DNA from: a virus
DNA: 23,562 bases
Virus record (IMG/VR): IMGVR_UViG_3300037487_001653
Span: 1-23,562 of that record
Reading direction: 5' to 3' (one strand)
Part shown: in pieces, positions 1 through 8,420 of the stretch
Numbering within the stretch: position 1 is the stretch's first letter
Layout: each line of letters opens with the position of its first letter
Made by a program: the position numbers and the translations under genes
Notes under the pieces: generated by a model
The model's input: only the letters and a program-made list of their open reading frames with translations
Databases searched by the model: none
What the model was told of the DNA's origin: nothing

Positions 1-133
1 GCGCCGCGCCGCGGCGGCAACGGTTGGATTTAACCGCGGAATCGGCCCGGTTGAAAAAAGCGCAAGCGGACAAAACGGAATTGGAGGTGGACGTTTTGCG
101 CGGGACGTTGATACCCGCGGAAACGGCCCTTTT
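1..133 (+). repeat. Terminal overlap, left copy
   Basis: Identical to 23430-23562 except at base 127 (C) versus 23556 (T). It lies inside the terminase small subunit gene and most simply reflects a circular or circularly permuted assembly. Confidence 0.95.
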
Positions 134-446
134 GATTTGGGCCAATTTCGTTACGGCGGCGCGGGCAAAATTCATTTCGCTACCGTCCACGGCGGCGCCG
201 CGGGTTATCGGGTTGGAATCGGTGCGCGAGGTGGAAACCGAATTGCGCGAGTTGGTCCACGCCGGGCTTTCGGAGTTGAAAGAATATGATGGCGGCGAGT
301 ACGGCAACGGCGCAAGCGTCGGCGGTACTATCGAAAGCGGTCCGGTTGATCGGCCCGCCGCCGTCCCTGACGGTCTCCCAGTGGGCGGACGCAAATCGAA
401 TACTAAGCCGGGAGGCAGCAAGCGAACCCGGCCGGTGGCAGACTGA
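1..446 (+). CDS. Terminase small subunit, Nu1-like, C-terminal part (continues from 23252)
   Basis: This frame is open from the first base and ends at TGA 444-446. Because bases 1-133 repeat at 23430-23562, the gene begins at about 23252 and crosses the join, giving about 207 residues. The family binds the packaging site through an N-terminal helix-turn-helix and recruits the large subunit. Here one sees the charged helical segment (SARLKKAQADKTELEVDVLRG, about residues 70-90 of the joined protein) and a following segment (WANFVTAARAKFISLPSTAA), both typical of Nu1-like proteins. The final 54 codons are Gly/Ser-rich and overlap the large subunit gene by 161 bases in another frame. Family assignment is by pattern recognition plus position next to the large subunit. 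Confidence 0.8.
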   Translation, partial: AAPRRQRLDLTAESARLKKAQADKTELEVDVLRGTLIPAETALLIWANFVTAARAKFISLPSTAAPRVIGLESVREVETELRELVHAGLSELKEYDGGEYGNGASVGGTIESGPVDRPAAVPDGLPVGGRKSNTKPGGSKRTRPVAD

Positions 447-2178
447 CCGGGCGCCGTTCCAACGCGGGATTATGGACGCGATGGGCGAGCCGGGAATCCA
501 TACCGTCGTAGTAATGTGTTGCTCACAAGTTGGGAAAACTGAGGCGTTGCTAAACGGGATCGGTTATTTCATTGACCAGGACCCGGCGCCGATATTGGTA
601 ATCGAACCGACGTTGCAAATGGGTGAGGCGTTATCAAAGGATCGCGTTGCGCCAATGGTGCGCGATACGCCGGCCCTGGCCGGCAAGGTGCGGGCCGTCC
701 GGTCGAAGGATTCCGACAATACGCTTTTGCACAAGGGTTTTCCGGGCGGGCATTTGACGATTTGCGGGGCCAATTCCGCGGCGTCCCTGGCCATGCGGCC
801 GATACGCGTAATCTTTGCCGATGAAGTGGACCGTTATCCGGTGTCCGCCGGAACTGAGGGCGATCCGCTGAAACTGGCGTCAAAGCGTTCGGCCACGTTC
901 CACAATCGCCTAACGGTTATGGTTTCGTCGCCAACGGTTAAGGGCGCGTCCAGAATTGAACAGGCTTTCAACCAATCGGACCAACGGCGTTTCTATTGTC
1001 CGTGTCCCCATTGCGGGACGTACCAACCGCTATTGTGGCGAAATTTGAAGTGGGGCAAAAACGCGGACGGCCACGGTTGGGACGGTTTGGACCCGTGGTT
1101 GGAATGTGAGTCTTGCGCGGGCGCGATACCGGAACAGGCGCGGCCGGCAATGCTGCGGGCTGGCGTTTGGACCGCCGAAGCGTTCGCGGCTGGCGTGGCC
1201 GGGTTCCATTTGTCCGAGCTATATTCTCCCTGGGTGCGCTGGCGCGAAATGGTGGCCGGCCATTATGAGGCAATCGGTGACACCGAATTGCGGCGCGTTT
1301 TTGTGAATACGTGTTTGGGCGAAACGTTCGAGGAAATCGGGGAGGGTATCGAACCCGGCCGCCTTATCGACCGCCGCGAAAAATACGCGGCGCCGGTGCC
1401 GGCTGGCGCCGTTGTCCTGACCGCCGGCGTTGATGTGCAGGATGATCGCCTAGAGGTGCAGGTGAGGGCGTGGGGGCCAGGGGAGGAAAGTTGGCGCGTA
1501 ACCTACCGCGTTTTGTACGGCGATCCGGCGCAACCGGAAGTGTGGAACGCGTTGGACGATGTGATTTTATCGGGGCAGTTTGTCCACGAAACCGGGAACC
1601 GGCTTTCGGTTTCCGCAACGGCCATTGATAGCGGCGGCCACCATACCAAAGCGGTTTATGCCTACGTGCAGACGCGAGCGGCGCGGCGCGTTTTCGCCAC
1701 AATCGGCCGGGCCGGGTTCGGCCGGCCTATGGTGTCGGCGCCGTCCAGGCGCAAAATGGGGCGGGACCGCCGGCCGGTGGATTTGTTTATTGTCGGCGTG
1801 GATGAAATCAAAAGTCTGGAACAATCGCGGTTGCGGCGCCAGGACCACGGACCCGGTTATTGCCATTTCCCGGAAACAGACGAATTTTCCACGGAGTATT
1901 TCGCGCAATTGACCGCGGAGGATTTGCACACCACGTTCCATATGGGAGTAGCCAAACGCGTTTGGAAAAAGAAACGGACGCGCAACGAGGCGCTCGATTG
2001 TTCGGTTCTGGATTACGCGGCGCTTGTCCTGTTGAAGCCGAATTTTGCGGCCCTGGGCCGGCGCCTGGACCGTCCGGAAACGCCGGGCGGTAATGATCCG
2101 TCTGGCGGCGCAAAGCCGGGTGGCGGCCGCGTCCGGCCGCCTGCGGGAAAGCGTGGCGGGTTTGTCAATAGGTGGTGA
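286..2178 (+). CDS. Terminase large subunit, GpA family
   Basis: This is the ATP-driven packaging motor and nuclease that cuts concatemeric DNA and pumps it through the portal (630 residues; lambda gpA is similar). Start ATG 286 (or 289) has GGAG at 272-275. Visible parts are the N-terminal GpA signature (SLTVSQWADANRIL, about 27-40), a Walker A-like SQVGKTE (80-86), a Walker B-like VIFADEVD (175-182), a zinc-binding-like cysteine set (C238, C240, C243, C274, C277), and C-terminal nuclease acidic residues in AGVDVQDD (D383), AIDSGG (D448) and near D571/D576. Length is normal and the gene appears intact. Its first 161 bases also encode the end of the small subunit. Confidence 0.95.
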   Translation: MMAASTATAQASAVLSKAVRLIGPPPSLTVSQWADANRILSREAASEPGRWQTDRAPFQRGIMDAMGEPGIHTVVVMCCSQVGKTEALLNGIGYFIDQDPAPILVIEPTLQMGEALSKDRVAPMVRDTPALAGKVRAVRSKDSDNTLLHKGFPGGHLTICGANSAASLAMRPIRVIFADEVDRYPVSAGTEGDPLKLASKRSATFHNRLTVMVSSPTVKGASRIEQAFNQSDQRRFYCPCPHCGTYQPLLWRNLKWGKNADGHGWDGLDPWLECESCAGAIPEQARPAMLRAGVWTAEAFAAGVAGFHLSELYSPWVRWREMVAGHYEAIGDTELRRVFVNTCLGETFEEIGEGIEPGRLIDRREKYAAPVPAGAVVLTAGVDVQDDRLEVQVRAWGPGEESWRVTYRVLYGDPAQPEVWNALDDVILSGQFVHETGNRLSVSATAIDSGGHHTKAVYAYVQTRAARRVFATIGRAGFGRPMVSAPSRRKMGRDRRPVDLFIVGVDEIKSLEQSRLRRQDHGPGYCHFPETDEFSTEYFAQLTAEDLHTTFHMGVAKRVWKKKRTRNEALDCSVLDYAALVLLKPNFAALGRRLDRPETPGGNDPSGGAKPGGGRVRPPAGKRGGFVNRW

Positions 2179-2180
2179 CG

Positions 2181-2723
2181 ATGAGCGTTATTGAGCCAAC
2201 AACCATTTTCGCCGGGGCGCCGGTTACGTGGACGAAATCCCTTTCCGACTATCCAGCCGGAACGTGGACGTTGACCTATACGTTTTTGAACGCAACCGGG
2301 AAATTTACGGTGGTTTGTTCCGCGTCGGGAACGGACCACGTGGCCACAATTTCCGCGGTGGCGTCGGCGGCCCTGGTGGCCGGCGTTTACGGGTGGCAGA
2401 GTAAGGCAACGAAAACGGGCGCCGCGGCCGTGGTCGAATATGGCGAAACGTTGGTTGTTGCCGATTACGCGGCGGCCACCACGTTGGAAACCCGAACGGA
2501 CGCGGCCATAATCGCGGCCGCGATTCTGGCGGTCCTAAAGGGCCGGGCCACGGAGGACCAGTTAGCGGTGTCCATTGCCGGGCGGTCGATTACAAAAATG
2601 ACGCTGGCGGAGTTGCGGACCGAATTCGCGGCATGGTCGGCGGTTGTGGCAAAGGAAAAACGCGCCGCGGCGATTGCCGCGGGTACGCGTCCACGTGGCA
2701 AAACGTTGGCCCGATTCCCTTGA
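2181..2723 (+). CDS. Head-tail joining protein, gpW-like C-terminal domain with an extra N-terminal domain
   Basis: About 180 residues between terminase and portal, where lambda carries gpW. ATG 2181 is chosen because AGGTGG (2170-2175) sits 5 bases upstream; in-frame GTGs at 2172/2175 would place the start inside that site. The first ~90 residues are Thr/Val/Ala-rich with beta-strand character (an Ig-like sandwich is possible). The last ~75 carry a conserved-looking pattern (AILAVLKGRATEDQLAVSIAG, then KMTLAELRTEF and a basic tail ending in ARFP) that resembles gpW's TATSVSDLKKYIAELE region. The gpW link is inference from that pattern and gene order. The protein is much longer than lambda gpW (68 residues). 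Confidence 0.65.
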   Translation: MSVIEPTTIFAGAPVTWTKSLSDYPAGTWTLTYTFLNATGKFTVVCSASGTDHVATISAVASAALVAGVYGWQSKATKTGAAAVVEYGETLVVADYAAATTLETRTDAAIIAAAILAVLKGRATEDQLAVSIAGRSITKMTLAELRTEFAAWSAVVAKEKRAAAIAAGTRPRGKTLARFP

Positions 2724-2735
2724 TCGGTGGTGCAA

Positions 2736-4274
2736 ATGCGGCTGGTTGATATTTTCAAGCGGAAACCGGAACCGGCGCGGCGGCCGCATTATGTCCGCCT
2801 GCCGGCGGCCCGCGGTTTCAATGCGGCGAAATCGGACCGCCTGGCGTCCGGTTGGTTGACACAATCCGAGTCAATCAACCAAAATCTTTATGAGTCCCTA
2901 AACGCGTTGCGGGCGCGTTCGCGGGATTCCTATTTGAATAACGATTTTGTGCGGCGCTTTGTGTCCATGAATAGGACCAACGTAATCGGCGCGAGGGGCG
3001 TTATCCTGCAATCGCGGGCGGTGGGCGCTGACGGAAAGGCCGATAGCGGCGCGAACGACGGGGTTGAAAGGGCGTGGTTGGATTGGGGCCGGCCGGAAAA
3101 TTGTGAAGTTGCCGAGCGGCTTTCGTGGGTCCGCGTCCAATTGCAGGCGATAACGTCCCTTGCCGTGGACGGCGAAATATTGACCCGCCACGTTGTCGGC
3201 CGGCCTGGCGGCGGTAAATACGGCTACCGTATTCAAATGCTGGACCCGGAATCCCTGGATTGCCGCTATAACGAAACCGGTCCGGGCGGTTCAATGATCC
3301 GGCTTGGCGTCGAGTTTGACGCAATGGGGAAACCGCTGGCCTATCATTTGCGCCAATACCATGACCCGGCGCGGGCGTATACCGCCGGCAACGGCCGGAA
3401 ATATGTCCGCGTTCCTGCAGCCGAAATCGTCCACGCATTTTCCGCGGACCACGTTGGCCAATTGCGCGGATACCCACCGATTTCGACGTCGATGGGGCGG
3501 CTCAAAATGCTAGATGGATATTTTGAGGCGGCCATGACGGCGGCCAGGGCCGGCGCCGCAAAAATGGGATTTGTAACCACGCCAACGGGTGATGAATACG
3601 AGGGGGACGGGGAGGATTCGAGCGGAAACCGCGTAACGGATTTCGAGGCCGGCGTGATCGAAGAATTGGCCGCCGGCCAGACGTTTACCGCGTTCGATCC
3701 GCGTTATCCGCATGAGCAATTCGGCGCGTTTGTCAAAACGTGTTTGCAAACTATTTCCGGATCATTGGGACCCGGCGTTTCATATTCGGCGCTTTCGGGT
3801 GACCTTGAGGGCGTGAATTATTCCAGTATCCGGACCGGGGTTTTGGAGGAACGCGAGGCGTGGAAAGCAATCCAACAATTTTTCATTGAAGCGTTTTGCC
3901 ACCCTATTTACGAGCGTTGGTTAACAATGGCCCTAACGTCGGGCCAAATTTTCGTGGTTCCGCCGCGTGAGGGCGGGCCGCGGCCGGTGCCGCTCAAGGC
4001 CGGCATGGAATCCAAACTGCGGGCCGTGTCCTGGCAACCGCGGCGGTGGTCCTGGGTGGACCCGGCCAAGGACATGTCGTCGGCCGTTGAGGCAATCAAC
4101 AATTGCCTAACCACGCGGTCCGCCGTGATTCGGGAACAGGGCCGGGACCCGGACGATGTTTTCCGCGAACTGGCGGCCGAAAATGCGAAAATGGCGCTGG
4201 CCGGGATTGTGCCGACGCCTGGAACCCAGACGCCGGCGGCGCCGGACAACAATGGGGGAACCGATGCCGAATAA
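2736..4274 (+). CDS. Portal protein, lambda gpB family
   Basis: This forms the dodecameric ring at one capsid vertex through which DNA enters and to which the tail attaches (about 512 residues, normal for gpB-like portals). ATG 2736 is preferred over GTG 2727 because GGTGG at 2726-2730 is correctly placed for it. Typical features include the early segment LNALRARSRDSYLNNDFVRR, the RTNVIGARGVILQSR stretch, RIQMLDPESLD and the HAFSADHVGQLRGYPPISTS motif of lambda-type portals. SLGPGVSYSALSGDLEGVNY also matches the conserved SYe.lsrDlsgvNYSS region. It lies directly upstream of the protease/capsid gene and overlaps it by 11 bases. Confidence 0.93.
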   Translation: MRLVDIFKRKPEPARRPHYVRLPAARGFNAAKSDRLASGWLTQSESINQNLYESLNALRARSRDSYLNNDFVRRFVSMNRTNVIGARGVILQSRAVGADGKADSGANDGVERAWLDWGRPENCEVAERLSWVRVQLQAITSLAVDGEILTRHVVGRPGGGKYGYRIQMLDPESLDCRYNETGPGGSMIRLGVEFDAMGKPLAYHLRQYHDPARAYTAGNGRKYVRVPAAEIVHAFSADHVGQLRGYPPISTSMGRLKMLDGYFEAAMTAARAGAAKMGFVTTPTGDEYEGDGEDSSGNRVTDFEAGVIEELAAGQTFTAFDPRYPHEQFGAFVKTCLQTISGSLGPGVSYSALSGDLEGVNYSSIRTGVLEEREAWKAIQQFFIEAFCHPIYERWLTMALTSGQIFVVPPREGGPRPVPLKAGMESKLRAVSWQPRRWSWVDPAKDMSSAVEAINNCLTTRSAVIREQGRDPDDVFRELAAENAKMALAGIVPTPGTQTPAAPDNNGGTDAE

Positions 4275-6171
4275 GGCGGGCGTGGTGGCCGGCGCTTTCA
4301 AGGCCGGGGAGCGGGTCCGGAGCGTCGAATTTAGCCGGGAAGCGGTGGACCCGGACGCCAGGACCGCGGCGGTTGTGTTTTCGTCGGAGGCGTTGGTTGA
4401 TCGCGGCGGGTACTATGAAGTTTTGAGCCACGAACCCGGCGCCATCCGTGGCGGCCGGCTGGACCGCGGTATGGCGGTCCTGGTTAACCACGAACCCGCG
4501 GACCACGTGGGCGTTGTTGAAAGTTGGACCGTTGGCCAGGACCGCCGGGGGCGGGCTTCATTGCGTTTCGGCGTAGGCGCAAGGGCTGCGGAAATTTTTG
4601 AGGACGTTAAAACGGGGATTCGGTCGGGCGTGTCCGTGCGGTACGTTGTCCACGATTTCCGCGAGGAAACCGCGCCGGACGGGTTGCCGCTAATGAGGGT
4701 AACGGATTGGGAGCCAACGGAAATTTCGTTAGCCAGTGTGCCGGCGGATATTGAATCGGCCGTTGGGCGCACTATCACCACGTGCCCGGCAACGCCGGGG
4801 GGGAGAAGTGAGAACATGAGCCAAGAGCAAAACCCGGCGCCGGCCGCGTCGGTGGTGGACGTTCGGGAAGTGGAAACGCGGACGCGTGCCGCGGATCTGG
4901 CCCGCGTCAATGAAATCATGGCAATCGGTGACGCCAACAAGTTGCCGGAACTGGCCCGCCACGCAATCGCCACGGGGCAGACGCTTGACGATTTCCGCCG
5001 CCAGGCGCTTGACGAAATCGGCAAGCGGCAAGCGGCCATTTCGTCCGCGTCGGCGTCGGTCGGCATGACGGAAAAGGAAATCAAGCGGTATTCCTTTGTC
5101 CGGGCGATCCGGGCGCTGGCCAATACTACGGACCGCGGTTTGCAGGAAGCGGCCGCGTTTGAATTCGATTGTTCGCGGGCGGCCCAGGATTCCAGCGGCC
5201 GAACGTCCCGCGGTATCATGGTGCCGCATGATGTGACCACGTACCAGCGTGCCGTGATGATCGCCGGAACCGCGAACGTCGGCGGCTATTTGAAGGAAAC
5301 CGCGATTCATGCGGAATCTTTCATTGACGCTCTGCGGAACCGTTGCGTTGTTTTGCAGGCCGGCGCTACGGAAATGGGTGGCCTGGTCGGGGACGTTGCG
5401 ATTCCGCGGATTGATACCGTGTCAACCGCAACGTGGGTTGGCGAGGACACCGCGCATACACAAACGAACCCGGTTTTGGGGCAGATGGCCCTTACTCCGC
5501 GGCAGGTCGGCGCATATTCGGACATTTCAAAAAAACTGTTGGCGCAGTCCACGCCGGCCGCCGATATGATCGTCCAGAATGACCTTGCGCTGGCCCTGGC
5601 AACGGCCATTGACCGCGCCGCGTTCCACGGCACCGGGACGCTGCAGCCGTTGGGCATTGCCGGCGCCACGGGCACCGGCATTACCGGCGTTTCAGCGTCC
5701 TATACCGGCGCCACAGACGGCGCCTCGCCGACGTATGCCCATTTGGTCGGCGTCGAGTCGGCGCTTGCGGGCGCCAACGGTGACGTTGGCAAAACGGCGT
5801 GGATTACCAACGCGTCGGTTCGCGGCAAGTTGCGGCAGATTTTCACCAACGCCACGTATGGAAGCCAGCCGTTGTTTACCAACGTTGCCGGTTCGCCTGG
5901 TGAGGGTGAAATCCTGGGATACCGTTGTTTGGTGACTAACCAAGTCGCCAATAACGTTACGCGTGGAGCGTCAACGTCAATTTGTTCTTTCGCGTTCCTG
6001 GGTGATTGGTCGGCGCTGGTTGTCGGTATGTGGACCGGCGTAGATTTGCTGGTTGATCCCTATTCGCTTTCCACGCGTGGCCAGGTGCGGGTTGTGGCCA
6101 TTCAGTTGGCTGACGTTAACCTGCGGCAGGCCGGCGCTATGGCGTTCCTGGGTGGTATCCTGACCACGTAG
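4264..6171 (+). CDS. Prohead protease fused in frame to HK97-fold major capsid protein
   Basis: One open frame of 635 residues. ATG 4264 follows GGGGG (4254-4258), so the start 36 codons further upstream is rejected. Residues ~1-175 match the U35 (HK97-type) prohead protease: SRE start region, LVNHEPADHVG (H76 candidate catalytic), RSGVSVRY (S124 candidate) and EISLASVPAD. A strong internal start, ATG 4816 (residue 185) behind GGGGGGAGAAGTGAG, begins the capsid half. A helical scaffold-like segment (185 to ~300) is followed by the HK97-fold core with VGGYLKETAI, ALTPRQVGAYSDISKKLL and HGTGTLQPLGI. Both the fusion and a separate 451-residue capsid protein could be made. Protease-capsid fusions are known in phages; the dual product here is inferred. 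Confidence 0.92.
   Translation: MPNKAGVVAGAFKAGERVRSVEFSREAVDPDARTAAVVFSSEALVDRGGYYEVLSHEPGAIRGGRLDRGMAVLVNHEPADHVGVVESWTVGQDRRGRASLRFGVGARAAEIFEDVKTGIRSGVSVRYVVHDFREETAPDGLPLMRVTDWEPTEISLASVPADIESAVGRTITTCPATPGGRSENMSQEQNPAPAASVVDVREVETRTRAADLARVNEIMAIGDANKLPELARHAIATGQTLDDFRRQALDEIGKRQAAISSASASVGMTEKEIKRYSFVRAIRALANTTDRGLQEAAAFEFDCSRAAQDSSGRTSRGIMVPHDVTTYQRAVMIAGTANVGGYLKETAIHAESFIDALRNRCVVLQAGATEMGGLVGDVAIPRIDTVSTATWVGEDTAHTQTNPVLGQMALTPRQVGAYSDISKKLLAQSTPAADMIVQNDLALALATAIDRAAFHGTGTLQPLGIAGATGTGITGVSASYTGATDGASPTYAHLVGVESALAGANGDVGKTAWITNASVRGKLRQIFTNATYGSQPLFTNVAGSPGEGEILGYRCLVTNQVANNVTRGASTSICSFAFLGDWSALVVGMWTGVDLLVDPYSLSTRGQVRVVAIQLADVNLRQAGAMAFLGGILTT
4796..4818 (+). promoter_or_regulatory. 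Internal ribosome binding site and start for free capsid protein
   Basis: A purine-rich run (GGGGGGGAGAAGTGAG) lies just before ATG 4816, inside the protease-capsid frame. It is one of the strongest Shine-Dalgarno-like stretches in the window. An in-frame internal start here would produce capsid protein without the protease, which makes sense because hundreds of capsid subunits but few proteases are needed. Confidence 0.65.
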
Positions 6172-6195
6172 GCGGCGCGTCGGGTGTATCGGGTG

Positions 6196-6227
6196 GGCGC
6201 CGGCCGGGCAATCTGGCGGCCGGCGCC
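6196..6227 (+). terminator. GC-rich hairpin after the capsid gene
   Basis: A perfect 10-bp inverted repeat, GGCGCCGGCC (6196-6205) and GGCCGGCGCC (6218-6227), flanks a 12-base loop. There is no T-run directly after it, so it may slow or partly stop transcription, protect the 3' end of capsid mRNA, or be a by-product of the many GGCCGGC motifs in this genome. Confidence 0.35.
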
Positions 6228-6316
6228 TAAGTTGAAAACGGCGGTCAACGCGAGCTGTTGCTTTTTCGTGATAGTTGCTGCCGGCGGCAGGCCGGCGGCG
6301 GTGAAAGGTGGGGGTT

Positions 6317-6556
6317 GTGGCAAACGTTTTTGTTGTGATAACCGCGGGCGTCCAGGCGGCCGGCAAAAGTTGGGCGGCCGGCGATCTGGTCGAAGTGTCC
6401 CAAAATGACGCCAATATTTTGTTAGGCGTCCGCCGGGCCGTTTTGGCGACACCGGAGGAAATCGCGTTGGCGGCCGGCGTATTGCCGGACGTTGACCCGG
6501 AAGTTACCGCCGATCCGGTGAAACCGAAACGCGGACGGCCGGCCCGTGCCGATTGA
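6317..6556 (+). CDS. Small head-associated protein of unknown function
   Basis: 79 residues, between capsid and head-tail connector genes. GTG 6317 is chosen because GGTGGGGG at 6307-6314 lies just ahead, while the earlier GTG 6308 would sit inside that site. The first half is hydrophobic/beta-like (ANVFVVITAGVQAAGKSWAAGD) with the pattern GDLVEVSQNDANILL, seen in short proteins encoded after capsid genes. The tail is acidic and then basic (KPKRGRPARAD). The position matches lambda gpFI, but I see no firm similarity. It could assist packaging or be a head-completion factor. Confidence 0.7.
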   Translation: MANVFVVITAGVQAAGKSWAAGDLVEVSQNDANILLGVRRAVLATPEEIALAAGVLPDVDPEVTADPVKPKRGRPARAD

Positions 6557-6920
6557 AACCGCCGCGGACCGGATGGCGGCCCTAAAGTGGGCCGGCCAGT
6601 TGGTAACGCTGGACCGCGTGGCCACGCCGGCGCCGGGGGAAACCGTGCCGTTGGGCGGGCCGCCGCTGGTCAACGCCTGGACCGCGTGGGCCGTATTTGA
6701 CCGGCAATTTGTGGCCGTGTTAGGCGTCGAATCCTACCGGCCAACGCTGACGTTGCGCGAAACGGACGCGTATTTGGCCGGGTATAACGGGCAGGCGGCG
6801 TATCTGGCCGAACGGGCGACCGTGGCCGCCACGGAAACGCTGGCCGGGACGTTTACGGTGTTAGGGATCGAACGGGACGGGACGGGTCTGGCCCTAATGA
6901 TTTTGGAGGCGTCCGCGTAA
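6546..6920 (+). CDS. Head-tail attachment protein, gpFII-like
   Basis: 124 residues from GTG 6546, overlapping the previous gene by 11 bases, probably translated by coupling since no good ribosome site is seen. The C-terminal two thirds show the joining-protein pattern: AVFDRQFVAVLGVESYRPTLTLRETDAY, then a short barrel ending FTVLGIERDGTGLALMILEA. This resembles lambda gpFII, which caps the connector and docks the tail. Position (after capsid, before gpZ/gpU) supports it. The assignment is by pattern and synteny, not alignment. Confidence 0.65.
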   Translation: MPIETAADRMAALKWAGQLVTLDRVATPAPGETVPLGGPPLVNAWTAWAVFDRQFVAVLGVESYRPTLTLRETDAYLAGYNGQAAYLAERATVAATETLAGTFTVLGIERDGTGLALMILEASA

Positions 6921-7513
6921 TGGCGCAAAATGGTGGTTTTTCGATCCGGCTCAAAACCGACTTCGCGGTTACGCGCCGCGAATTGGAACGGATTGAGCGG
7001 GTCCATATCCCCAAAGCCAAAGCGGCGGCGTTTGCGCGGGCCGGAAATGCCGCGTTGTCGGCGGCGTCAACGGAATTGGCAATGGTGGCCGGCGTCCCTA
7101 AGTGGATGATTCGGGGCGTCGGCGGCGGAGCCGGCGCGAAATCGTCCGGCGCCAGGCTACGGCGCACCAATTATATCCCGCGAATCGACGGGATTATTCT
7201 GGTCCTGTTGCACCGGCATATAAATCCGGCCGGCAACGTCCGAAAGGAAAACCGCGTAACCACGATGGCCCGCGGCGGCGGCGTTCGCGTGGCGGCGGTT
7301 GGTAAGGCGTACCCAAACGCGTTTCATCGGCCCGGCCCGGCCGGCGGCGCGGTCTTTACGCGGATCGGCACCGGGCCGGGGCGCGGCCTGAAAATGGAAA
7401 CGCTGGCAATGGACCCGTGGGCGGAAAAATTGGTCCGGCGGACGGCCGGCGTGGTGGTCCCGCGGGTTTTCGCGGAACGCTTTGAACATGAAATGCGGCG
7501 CCGCATTAAGTAG
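6920..7513 (+). CDS. Minor tail protein, gpZ-like
   Basis: 197 residues, close to lambda gpZ (192). ATG 6920 shares one base with the preceding TAA. It is a basic protein with the gpZ layout: FAVTRRELERIERVHIPKAKAAAFARAGNAAL, an IP-RIDGIILVL strand, an FHRPGPAGGAVFTRIG segment and a basic C-terminus ending EHEMRRRIK. In lambda, gpZ acts late in tail maturation so that the tail can join heads. It sits between the gpFII-like and gpU-like genes, exactly as in lambda. Confidence 0.82.
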   Translation: MAQNGGFSIRLKTDFAVTRRELERIERVHIPKAKAAAFARAGNAALSAASTELAMVAGVPKWMIRGVGGGAGAKSSGARLRRTNYIPRIDGIILVLLHRHINPAGNVRKENRVTTMARGGGVRVAAVGKAYPNAFHRPGPAGGAVFTRIGTGPGRGLKMETLAMDPWAEKLVRRTAGVVVPRVFAERFEHEMRRRIK

Positions 7514-7531
7514 CGCGGGGGGTTGCGGGTA

Positions 7532-7990
7532 ATGGCCCACGCCAGGGAAACGATCCGGAAGGCCGTGGTAACCGCGGTTACCGGGTTAACGTCCACGGGT
7601 TCGCGGGTGACCTGCGGCGTGGCGCATGACCGGCCGTTGGCGTCCCTGCCGGCCCTGGTGGTTGAGGTGGCCACGGACGGCGGGGAAACGGTATCGGCCG
7701 AAATGGAAAACGAATTCGGCGCCGTCCATATCCGCCGCCTGCCGGTGACCATAACCGCAATGGTATACGGCGGGACAACGTATTTGGACGCGCTCGATTT
7801 GATTTGCTTAGAAGTCGAAACGGCTATTCATGCGGCCACGGCGCTAACGGCAATGGTCAAACGGATCGGCCTGGAATCAACGGAAATATCAATGTCCGGG
7901 GAGGGCGAAACGCCGGTGGCGGTGGCCGTCCAACGGTGGGCGGTCCTTTATGCAGTTGACGAAACGGCGCCGTCCGCGGCGCTAACCTAA
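7532..7990 (+). CDS. Tail terminator, gpU-like
   Basis: 152 residues. ATG 7532 is chosen over TTG 7523 because GGGGGG (7517-7522) is well spaced from it. The start HARETIRKAVVTAVTGL, followed by LPALVVEVATDGGETVS, RRLPVTITAMVYG and DALDLICLEVETAI, is the common plan of tail terminator/completion proteins, which form a hexameric ring that stops tail-tube growth and provides the head-docking surface. Gene order (gpZ-like before, tail tube after) supports this. Confidence 0.75.
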   Translation: MAHARETIRKAVVTAVTGLTSTGSRVTCGVAHDRPLASLPALVVEVATDGGETVSAEMENEFGAVHIRRLPVTITAMVYGGTTYLDALDLICLEVETAIHAATALTAMVKRIGLESTEISMSGEGETPVAVAVQRWAVLYAVDETAPSAALT

Positions 7991-8003
7991 CGGGGGTTCC
8001 AAA

Positions 8004-8420
8004 ATGGCGATTGTGCGGGGCAAGTTGGCGCGGGTTTTGATCGGTTCCACGCCGGCGGTTGTCGGGCATCTGGTCGGAAAAATCGACTACGAAGTTTCCG
8101 ATACGTTGATCGAAACGACGGCGTATGATTCGACCACGCGGACATATGTGCCGGCCGATTTGAAAACGGCCACGTTGTCCATTGAGGCGCAATTCGATGC
8201 CGCGGACGCGCCGCAGGACGCGTTGCGGACCGCAATGGTGGCGGGTGCCGTGGCCCTGGTCCCGGTGACGATTTACCCGGAGGGTTCCACGGCCGGCCTG
8301 GTGAAATTTTCCGGGTCGATGGCGCTCAAAAGTTTGAAAGTCCTTTCCGCGGACGTTGAGGGGATAACCACGATGGCGGCCACGTTTGAAGGGGCGCCGC
8401 TGGTCGAGGCTACGGTATGA
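8004..8420 (+). CDS. Major tail tube protein
   Basis: 138 residues. ATG 8004 follows GGGGG (7992-7996) by 7 bases. It is beta-rich with a tube-protein plan: RVLIGSTPAVVGHLVGKIDYEVS, DTLIETTAYDSTTRTYVPADLK, and LVKFSGSMALKSLKVLSADVEGITTMAATFEG near the end. This matches TP901-1-type tail tube proteins, which polymerise around the tape measure. It directly precedes the tail chaperone genes, the standard position for the tube gene. Confidence 0.85.
   Translation: MAIVRGKLARVLIGSTPAVVGHLVGKIDYEVSDTLIETTAYDSTTRTYVPADLKTATLSIEAQFDAADAPQDALRTAMVAGAVALVPVTIYPEGSTAGLVKFSGSMALKSLKVLSADVEGITTMAATFEGAPLVEATV

Noticed and set aside
4413-5240. 275-codon open frame on the minus strand
   Set aside because: Antisense to the protease-capsid gene and Ser/Arg-rich with no recognisable domain.
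6244-6275. CAAC...GTTG hairpin followed by CTTTTTC after the capsid gene
   Set aside because: A four-base-pair stem is too short for a terminator despite the T-run.
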